Assembly: GCA_023430565.1 (NCBI GenBank)
Contig: JAEZAD010000199.1
Location: 1-12,347 of the forward strand
From: Verrucomicrobiota bacterium
GTDB taxonomy: Bacteria > Verrucomicrobiota > Verrucomicrobiia > Opitutales > Opitutaceae
Length of the DNA: 12,347 bases
Direction of reading: 5' to 3'
Positions 7,497-12,347 of this stretch are shown here, one piece after another. Within the stretch, counting starts at the first letter, position 1; every line of letters starts with the position of its first letter. The notes below the pieces were generated by a model. The model did not search any database, was not told the DNA's origin, and saw only the letters and a program-made list of their open reading frames with translations. Position numbers and translations under genes: made by a program.

Positions 7497-7578
7497 TTCG
7501 TGCTCTTGATCATTATCGTGCTCGTGATCGCCGGCTCGAGTTTTCGATCACGAGCACGATTACGATCAGGAGCACGAG
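7497..7578. repeat. Hexamer word array forming a 34-bp imperfect hairpin
   Basis: The arms 7497-7530 and 7545-7578 are inverted copies matching at 30 of 34 positions, with a perfect inner 16-bp stem (7515-7530 with 7545-7560) and a 14-base loop. Each arm is itself a degenerate 6-base array: TTCGTG, CTCTTG, ATCATT, ATCGTG, CTCGTG on the left; CGATCA, CGAGCA, CGATTA, CGATCA, GGAGCA on the right. It fills nearly all of the sucB-lpdA spacer. It ends three bases before the lpdA start codon, so folded RNA would cover that ribosome-binding region. Confidence 0.9.
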
Positions 7579-7580
7579 GG

Positions 7581-8891
7581 CTAGACGCCGAGGATGAGGC
7601 GCGTTGGGTCCTCGATGGCTTGCTTTACTTTGACGAGGAAGGTGACGGCTTGTTTGCCGTCGACGAGGCGGTGGTCGTAGCTGAGCGCGATATACATCAT
7701 TGGGCGGATGACGACCTGGCCGTTGACGGCGACGGGGCGCTCGTTGATGGCGTGCATGCCGAGGATCGCGCTTTGCGGCGGATTGATGATCGGTGTCGAA
7801 AGGAGCGAGCCGAAGACACCGCCGTTGGTGATCGTGAAGACGCCGCCTTCGAGGTCGGCGAGGGTGATCTTGCCTTCGCGGGCCTTGGTGGCGATGGAGC
7901 CGAGCTGTTTCTCGATGTCGGCCATGCCGAGGGTGTCGCAATCCTTGATCACGGGGACGAGCAGTCCTTTGTCGGTGGATACGGCGACGCCGATGTCGTA
8001 GTAGTGATTCTCGACGATGTGATCGCCGTCGATCTGCGCGTTGATGCCGGGGACTTCCTTGAGCGCGTGGACGACGGCTTTGAGGAAGAAGCTCATGAAG
8101 CCGACCTTCACGCCGTGTTTTTTGACGAAGTCGTCCTGGTATTTTTTGCGCAGCTCCATGACGCCGGACATGTCGACCTCGTTGAAGGTCGTGAGCATGG
8201 CGGCCTCGTGCTGGGCGGAGACGAGGCGCTGCGCGATTTTCTGGCGCAGCGGGGACATTTTGCGACGAGTCTGGCGACTCGTCGCGGGCGCGGGGCGAAG
8301 GGCGCTGGGCGATGGGGCGGATTTGGCGGGATCGGGCCTCTCGCCTTTCGCCTCTTGCCCTGCGCCTGCGCCGCCGCTGGCGGCGGCGAGCATGTCGCCT
8401 TTGGTGACGCGGCCGGCTTTGCCGGTGCCGGGGACTTTTGAAGGGTCGATGCCGGATTCTTCGGCGAGGCGGCGGACGGCGGGGGAGTCGGTGGCGCGGG
8501 ATTTGGCGGGGGCGGTGGATTTGGTTTCTCCGGCGCCGGCGGCGGAGGCGGCCTGTTCGGATTGAGGCGGGGCGTAGGGGTTGGGCGTGGCGGAGGTCGC
8601 GGTGGCGTCCTTGCCGGTGGCGACGTTTTCCGGCTCGCTGGTGCTCGCCGCTACATCCGTATCGATGCTGGCGACGACCTGTCCGATTTTCACCTCGGCG
8701 CCTTCGTCGGCGGAGAGGGTGATTTTGCCGGCGGCTTCAGCGGTGCCTTCGGAGGTGATCTTGTCGGTCTCGAGCTCGAAGAGCGGCTGGTCTTTTTTGA
8801 CGACATCGCCGTTTTTGACGTGCCACTTGGAGAGGATGCCGGAGCTGATGGATTCGCCCATCGGCGGGATTTTAACTTCGAGTTGGGGCAT
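7581..8891 (-). CDS. sucB: 2-oxoglutarate dehydrogenase E2 (dihydrolipoyl succinyltransferase)
   Basis: E2 core of the 2-oxoglutarate dehydrogenase complex, which transfers succinyl from the lipoyl arm to CoA. Its 436 residues fall into three domains. The lipoyl domain (1-77) has the lipoylated lysine K44 in ETDKIT. The E1/E3-binding domain (about 135-170) contains SPAVRRLAEE and VPGTGKAGRVTKGD. The catalytic domain (about 212-436) ends with YDHRLVDG, where H407 and D411 are catalytic. SucB rather than pyruvate-type E2 is supported by the single lipoyl domain and by sucA directly upstream. The Ala/Pro linkers are odd at DNA level: residues 80-87 come from a 24-bp element shared with lpdA, and residues from about 174 to 210 are coded by heptamer arrays and a perfect palindrome. 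The ATG at 8889-8891 lies exactly at the lipoyl-domain start; no Shine-Dalgarno is seen. Confidence 0.96.
   Translation of the reverse strand: MPQLEVKIPPMGESISSGILSKWHVKNGDVVKKDQPLFELETDKITSEGTAEAAGKITLSADEGAEVKIGQVVASIDTDVAASTSEPENVATGKDATATSATPNPYAPPQSEQAASAAGAGETKSTAPAKSRATDSPAVRRLAEESGIDPSKVPGTGKAGRVTKGDMLAAASGGAGAGQEAKGERPDPAKSAPSPSALRPAPATSRQTRRKMSPLRQKIAQRLVSAQHEAAMLTTFNEVDMSGVMELRKKYQDDFVKKHGVKVGFMSFFLKAVVHALKEVPGINAQIDGDHIVENHYYDIGVAVSTDKGLLVPVIKDCDTLGMADIEKQLGSIATKAREGKITLADLEGGVFTITNGGVFGSLLSTPIINPPQSAILGMHAINERPVAVNGQVVIRPMMYIALSYDHRLVDGKQAVTFLVKVKQAIEDPTRLILGV
8262..8285. repeat. 24-bp palindrome inside the sucB linker
   Basis: GCGACGAGTC (8262-8271) and GACTCGTCGC (8276-8285) are exact inverted copies around a 4-base loop. 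The element covers exactly eight codons (sucB residues 203-210, ATSRQTRR), just before the catalytic domain, and abuts a heptamer array. Confidence 0.85.
8286..8313. repeat. Heptamer array inside the sucB linker (GGGCGNN x4)
   Basis: Four in-register 7-base words, GGGCGCG, GGGCGAA, GGGCGCT and GGGCGAT, follow the 24-bp palindrome with no gap. They are translated as part of the Ala/Pro-rich linker of SucB, where period 7 is out of step with the codons. Confidence 0.75.
8341..8368. repeat. Second heptamer array inside the sucB linker
   Basis: The words TCGCCTT, TCGCCTC, TTGCCCT and GCGCCTG follow each other in register. They code for part of the Gly/Glu/Lys-rich stretch GAGQEAKGER in the linker after the E3-binding domain. 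Confidence 0.65.
8631..8654 (-). repeat. 24-bp in-frame coding repeat, copy in sucB
   Basis: This is the partner of the lpdA element at 7098-7121, differing at one base. It codes for VAASTSEP (residues 80-87) right after the lipoyl domain. Sequence on either side is not shared, so the unit ends are defined by the two copies. Confidence 0.85.
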
Positions 8892-8914
8892 GGGAGGAGG
8901 GCGCCGGGTGGCGC

Positions 8915-8988
8915 GGAGATGGGAGATGGGAGTTGGGAGATGGGCGATCCGGCCCGAGAACGAGAAAGAGAACGAAGAACGAGAACGA
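8915..8988. repeat. Heptamer plus hexamer arrays in the sucA-sucB spacer
   Basis: Two arrays lie side by side. GGAGATG, GGAGATG, GGAGTTG, GGAGATG (8915-8942) has period 7. GAACGA, GAAAGA, GAACGA, then after one extra base GAACGA, GAACGA (8958-8988) has period 6. Together they fill most of the 100-bp spacer and stop three bases before the sucA stop codon. They are purine-rich on the plus strand and so pyrimidine-rich in the operon mRNA. No terminator is seen. Confidence 0.88.
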
Positions 8989-8991
8989 TTT

Positions 8992-11757
8992 TTAAATGTT
9001 GAAGGCGTCTTGGAGGAAGGCGGCTAGTTCGAATTTGTGGAGGGCGAGGGCGCCGACGGCGGGGGAGGCGGCGGCGTCGCGGCCGGCGTAGAGCGGGGTG
9101 AAGCCGAAGATCTTTTGGAAATGCGGGGCGATGAAGGACCAGGCACCCATGTTCTGCGGCTCCTCCTGGCACCAGACGATACGGGCGCCTTCGTAGTCGT
9201 CGGCGAGTTGGGCGAGGCGATCGGTGTGGAGGGGATAGAGCTGCTCGAGGCGGACGATGGCGGTATTCGCGATCTTGTTACGGTCGCGGTAATCGCAGAG
9301 GTCGTAGTAGACTTTGCCGGAGCAGAAGACGACGCGCTCGGTTTTCTCGGGGCGACCCGGGTCGTCGAGGATTTCCTGGAAGTTGCCGGAGTGGAATTCT
9401 TCGAGTTTCGAGGTGGCGCCGGGGTGACGGAGGAGGGATTTCGGCGACATGACGACGAGCGGCTTGCGGAAGTCGCGCTTCATCTGACGGCGGAGGCAGT
9501 GGAAGAAATTCGCGGGCGTCGTGAGGTTGACGACCTGGATGTTGTCCTCGGCGCAGAGCTGGAGGAAACGCTCGAGGCGGGCGGAGGAGTGCTCGGGGCC
9601 CTGGCCTTCGTATCCGTGGGGGAGGAGGAGCACGATGCCGGAGGCGCGCTGCCATTTCGATTCGCTGGAGGAGATGAACTGGTCGATGACGACCTGGGCG
9701 CCGTTGGCGAAATCGCCGAACTGGGCTTCCCAGATGCAGAGCATTTGGGGGTAGTCCATCGAATAGCCGTAGTCGAAGCCGAGGACGGCGGCTTCGGAGA
9801 GGAGCGAGTTGTAGACGCAGAAGGCGGCCTGGTCATCGCCGAGGTTTTTCAGCGGGACGTATTTCTCGCGGGTTTCGTAATCGTAGAGAACGGCGTGGCG
9901 GTGGCTGAACGTGCCGCGTTCGCAATCCTGACCGCTGAGGCGGACGGGCGTGCCCTCGAGGAGGAGCGTGCCGTAGGCGAGGGCTTCGCCGAAACCCCAG
10001 TCGATCGGGCCGCCTTCCTTGTGGGCCTGGACGCGGTTTTCGAGGAAGCGCTTGATCTTGTTGTTGAGTTTGAAATTCGCGGGAACGCGCGTGAGGCCGG
10101 CGACGACGCGCTCGATGAGCTCGGGGCTGACGCCGGTGTTGATATTGGAGTGCCGGTAGGCGGGCTGGATGAAGCCGGTGGAGCCCTCGTATTTTTTCGC
10201 CTCGATGGCCTTCGATTCGGAGGCGCTGCGGGCGGTCTCTTTTTCTTTTTCGCGAGCTTTTGCTTTTTGAAAATTGGCTTCGAGCGCGGCGGAATATTCG
10301 TCCTTGATCGCGTCGGCATCGGCCTGCGTGAGGCTCCCCTCGGCGATGAGTTTTTCGGTGTAGATCGTGGAAGCGAGGGAGTGCGCCGCGATCTTGCGAT
10401 ACATCGTCGGCTGGGTGAACGCGGGCTCGTCGGACTCGTTGTGGCCGTGGCGGCGGTAGCAGACCATGTCGATGACGACGTCGCGCTTGAAGCGGACGCG
10501 GAATTCGAGGGCGAGCTGGGCGACCATGCAGACGGCCTCGGCGTCGTCGCCGTTCACGTGGAAGATCGGGGCCTCGATCATCTTGGCGACGTCGGTGCAG
10601 TAGCGCGTCGAGCGGGCTTCGGCGGGGAGGGTGGTGAAACCGATCTGGTTGTTGATGACGAAGTGAACGGTGCCGCCGGTGCGATAGCCGGGGAGCTGGG
10701 AGAAGTTGAGCGTTTCGGCGACGACGCCCTGGCCGGCGAAAGCGGCGTCGCCGTGAATCAGAAAAGGCAATACGCTGCGGCGATCGGTGGTGTCGCCGCG
10801 GACGCGCTGGCGGGCGCGGGATTTGCCCTCGACGACAGGGTTGACGATCTCGAGGTGGGACGGGTTGGCGGCGAGGCGGATTTCGACCTGCTGACCGGAC
10901 GAGGTGTTGAGGATCGCTTCGTAGCCGAGGTGGTATTTCACGTCGCCGTCGCCGGCGACGGACTCGGGGATGTAGTTTTCGGAGAACTGTTCGAAGAGGA
11001 GCTCGAACGGTTTGCGGAGGATGGAGACGAGGACGTTGAGGCGGCCGCGGTGGGCCATGCCCATGACGATTTCGTCGACGCCGAGCTCCGGGCATTTCTC
11101 GATCATCGCGTCCATGCCGGCGATGAAGGTTTCGGCGCCTTCGCCGGAGAAACGTTTCTGGCCGACGTATTTCGTGTGGAGGAATTTCTCGAAGAGCTCG
11201 GCTTTGTGAAGGCGGCGAAGGATGCGGGTCTTTTGTTTTTTGGAGAACGACGGCTGGTTGTTGGTTTCCTCCATGCGGGCCTGCAGCCATTCGCGGGCCT
11301 CGTGGTCCTGGCAGTGCATGTATTCGACGCCGATGTGACCGCTGTAGGTTTGCTGGAGCGCGGCGAGGATGTCGCGGAGCCGGTGATGGCCGCCGCCTTT
11401 GAAGTTCGTGAGCGTGAAGGATTCGTCGAGGTCGGCTTCCTCGAGATTGAAATGGGAGAGGGCGAGGCGCGGGTGCGGCGCAGGCGGTTCGCCGAGGGGA
11501 TCGAGGTGGGCTTGGAGGTGACCGTGAGCGCGGTAGGCGTTGATGAGGCGGGCGACCTGGCCCTGTTTGACGCTATCGAGAATCTTGACGTTGGCGGGTT
11601 GGGCGCCGCCGAGGGATCCGCCGCTGGAGCCGAGGGTAAAGCCTTGGAAGAAGGCGCGCCACGTCGGGTCGACGGAGTCGGGATTCTGCTGCCACGCCTC
11701 GTAGGCCGCTTCGAAGAGAGCGGCGTTGGCCGAGGCGGAGAGATTAAGCGAATTCAT
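8992..11757 (-). CDS. sucA: 2-oxoglutarate dehydrogenase E1
   Basis: Thiamine-diphosphate-dependent E1 of the 2-oxoglutarate dehydrogenase complex, which decarboxylates 2-oxoglutarate and succinylates the E2 lipoyl arm. At 921 residues it has normal length. The N-terminal segment YEAWQQNPDSVDPTWRAFF (about 19-37) is the typical E2-docking region. MAHRGRLNVL and SHLEIVNPVVEGK are present. The cofactor/metal site reads GDAAFAGQGVV, then LPGYRTGGTVHFVINNQIGF, as in E. coli-type SucA. YRRHGHNESDEPAFTQP and GQDCERGTFSHRHAVLYD are family signatures, and the C-terminal domain carries EEPQNMGAWSF. The ATG at 11755-11757 begins at the docking segment; no Shine-Dalgarno is visible. It is first in the sucA-sucB-lpdA order, 100 bp before sucB, so the operon promoter should lie in 11758-11937. 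Confidence 0.98.
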   Translation of the reverse strand: MNSLNLSASANAALFEAAYEAWQQNPDSVDPTWRAFFQGFTLGSSGGSLGGAQPANVKILDSVKQGQVARLINAYRAHGHLQAHLDPLGEPPAPHPRLALSHFNLEEADLDESFTLTNFKGGGHHRLRDILAALQQTYSGHIGVEYMHCQDHEAREWLQARMEETNNQPSFSKKQKTRILRRLHKAELFEKFLHTKYVGQKRFSGEGAETFIAGMDAMIEKCPELGVDEIVMGMAHRGRLNVLVSILRKPFELLFEQFSENYIPESVAGDGDVKYHLGYEAILNTSSGQQVEIRLAANPSHLEIVNPVVEGKSRARQRVRGDTTDRRSVLPFLIHGDAAFAGQGVVAETLNFSQLPGYRTGGTVHFVINNQIGFTTLPAEARSTRYCTDVAKMIEAPIFHVNGDDAEAVCMVAQLALEFRVRFKRDVVIDMVCYRRHGHNESDEPAFTQPTMYRKIAAHSLASTIYTEKLIAEGSLTQADADAIKDEYSAALEANFQKAKAREKEKETARSASESKAIEAKKYEGSTGFIQPAYRHSNINTGVSPELIERVVAGLTRVPANFKLNNKIKRFLENRVQAHKEGGPIDWGFGEALAYGTLLLEGTPVRLSGQDCERGTFSHRHAVLYDYETREKYVPLKNLGDDQAAFCVYNSLLSEAAVLGFDYGYSMDYPQMLCIWEAQFGDFANGAQVVIDQFISSSESKWQRASGIVLLLPHGYEGQGPEHSSARLERFLQLCAEDNIQVVNLTTPANFFHCLRRQMKRDFRKPLVVMSPKSLLRHPGATSKLEEFHSGNFQEILDDPGRPEKTERVVFCSGKVYYDLCDYRDRNKIANTAIVRLEQLYPLHTDRLAQLADDYEGARIVWCQEEPQNMGAWSFIAPHFQKIFGFTPLYAGRDAAASPAVGALALHKFELAAFLQDAFNI

Positions 11758-11937
11758 GATTTGAAATGCTCGCCGGGCGCGATGGGGGAGAGAACGGTTG
11801 CGCTCGGCGGGTCATTAGAAAAGGGTCGGACAAAACAACATGGGAGAAGGTATGACACAAGTGCGCCGTGGACCCAGACGGGGTTTGCAATCGCGCTTAA
11901 CGAGGGTAACTGCGGAATAAGTTTTCGCACGTCGCAC
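11758..11937. promoter_or_regulatory. Divergent promoter region between sucA and a small gene
   Basis: This 180-bp gap must drive sucA leftward and probably the small gene rightward. Leftward, a box reading TAATGA (11812-11817, minus) lies 15 bases from TTGTTT (11833-11838), a poor sigma-70 match. Rightward, TTGCAA (11885-11890) is followed 16 bases later by TAACTG (11907-11912), also poor. No operator palindrome or word array was found here, unlike in most other spacers. Confidence 0.3.
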
Positions 11938-12204
11938 ATGGAAAATGAGATCAAGACCTCGGTGAGCGCGCTCTTGGACGCGATCAAAGCGTCGGATGGC
12001 CAGCGAGTTGCGTCGGAAATGGAGCGCTTGGACGGGATGCTGGAGCGCGGACGTGGAGCGCTGCATCCGCAGCTGGTGCATTTCTTGCAAAACCGGAGTT
12101 ACGCGAAGGCGCTGATGTTTTTGGGCGGCGAGAGCGGGATTCCGGTGGGGGTGTGTGGCGGCCGGGCGGGGGCGGCAGGAAACGCTGAAAAGCTGAAAAG
12201 CTGA
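11938..12204 (+). CDS. Small protein of unknown function (88 aa)
   Basis: I do not recognise this gene. The 88 residues have a helical N-terminal half (ENEIKTSVSALLDAIKASDG and VASEMERLDGMLER) followed by HPQLVHFLQNRSYAKALMFLGG. The end is glycine-rich (GVCGGRAGAAG) and finishes with NAEKLKS. No signal peptide, membrane segment or metal site is seen. The reading frame stays open far upstream, antisense to sucA, but the first in-frame start after sucA is the ATG at 11938. There, composition changes to a normal charged, helix-forming protein. No good Shine-Dalgarno precedes it. The last six codons and the stop lie inside a GCTGAAAA octamer array, so the 3' end may have been rewritten by repeat growth. 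It could be co-transcribed with the gene starting at 12286. Confidence 0.62.
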   Translation: MENEIKTSVSALLDAIKASDGQRVASEMERLDGMLERGRGALHPQLVHFLQNRSYAKALMFLGGESGIPVGVCGGRAGAAGNAEKLKS

Positions 12205-12211
12205 AAAGCTG
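12184..12211. repeat. Octamer array GCTGAAAA x3.5
   Basis: Three perfect copies of GCTGAAAA (12184-12207) plus a partial fourth (GCTG). The array supplies the last codons and the TGA of the small gene at 11938. Confidence 0.92.
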
Positions 12212-12219
12212 ACACCTGC

Positions 12220-12254
12220 GACCTGAGACCTGAGACCGGAGACCTGAGACCTGA
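12220..12254. repeat. Heptamer array GACCTGA x5
   Basis: Five contiguous 7-base units: GACCTGA, GACCTGA, GACCGGA, GACCTGA, GACCTGA. One base change in the central unit is the only variation. It lies between the small gene and the gene starting at 12286, eight bases after the octamer array. Confidence 0.93.
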
Positions 12255-12285
12255 AAAAGCGGACACGACGAAATAGAGGAGCTCG

Positions 12286-12347
12286 ATGGCTAAGGGAGAT
12301 AAGATTTCGACGGAGGGCGGGAGCGGGTTGGGGCAGAATCCGTTTGC
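12286..12347 (+). CDS. 5' end of a gene cut by the window edge
   Basis: Only 20 codons are visible, starting MAKGDKISTEGGSGLGQNPF. The start is well supported: GAGGAG (12276-12281) lies four bases before the ATG, the best ribosome-binding site in the window. The basic start followed by ISTEGG and a NPF segment recalls the N-terminus of bacterial SUI1/YciH-type translation factors. That is a guess from a short stretch and would need the rest of the gene. It lies 31 bp after the GACCTGA array. Confidence 0.6.
   Translation, partial: MAKGDKISTEGGSGLGQNPF

Noticed and set aside
7497..7578. Intrinsic terminator between sucB and lpdA
   Set aside because: There is no T-run on the minus strand after the stem (the stem is followed directly by the lpdA start), and termination here would separate E3 from its operon.
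9037..11937. Very long plus-strand open frame opposite sucA
   Set aside because: Its translation is Gly/Ala/Glu/Asp/Val-rich and without motifs, as expected for the complement of a high-GC gene with G/C third positions. The minus strand is clearly sucA. Only the part after 11938 is kept as a possible gene.
12184..12254. CRISPR-like repeat array
   Set aside because: The units are 7-8 bases, directly contiguous and without spacers, and no cas gene is present.

Overview
The window looks like chromosomal DNA of a verrucomicrobium, most likely from the Opitutaceae. That is an inference from the high GC content, the gene types, the weak or absent Shine-Dalgarno sequences at most starts, and the spacer style; no marker gene is present to prove it. 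No rRNA, tRNA, CRISPR array, phage or insertion-sequence gene is visible. Coding density is high and no gene-free stretch exceeds about 255 bases.

Layout. Positions 1-587 (minus) hold the front of a HAD-type phosphatase, cut by the window edge. It is divergent from a small BamE-like lipoprotein gene (695-1117, plus). Next comes a minus-strand block read right to left: a small glycosyltransferase-like protein (4806-5516), a circularly permuted ATP-grasp protein (3268-4713), an alpha-E helical protein (2097-3107) and a transglutaminase-like protein (1151-2005). The last three form a widespread but poorly understood set thought to make or process peptide-type amide bonds. The self-compartmentalising peptidase Anbu, often found with them, is not in the window. 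A stand-alone Lrp/AsnC ligand-binding domain follows (5772-6044, plus). It is convergent with the 2-oxoglutarate dehydrogenase operon, which reads right to left as sucA (8992-11757), sucB (7581-8891) and lpdA (6105-7493). A small unknown gene (11938-12204, plus) and the first 20 codons of another gene (from 12286) close the window.

How the genes work together. E1 (SucA), E2 (SucB) and E3 (LpdA) are the three subunits of one TCA-cycle complex, are consecutive and co-oriented, and should be co-transcribed. The ATP-grasp, alpha-E and transglutaminase proteins probably act in one pathway, with the glycosyltransferase a possible but unproven partner.

Most unusual. Many spacers are filled with short, degenerate, in-register word arrays of period 6, 7 or 8, sometimes as head-to-head arms that fold into long hairpins: 2033-2053, 3151-3259, 7497-7578, 8915-8988 and 12184-12254. 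The same style continues into the coding sequence of the SucB linker (8262-8368). A separate 24-bp element sits in frame in both sucB and lpdA. Together these suggest one or more families of small repeats that spread through spacers and tolerant protein linkers.
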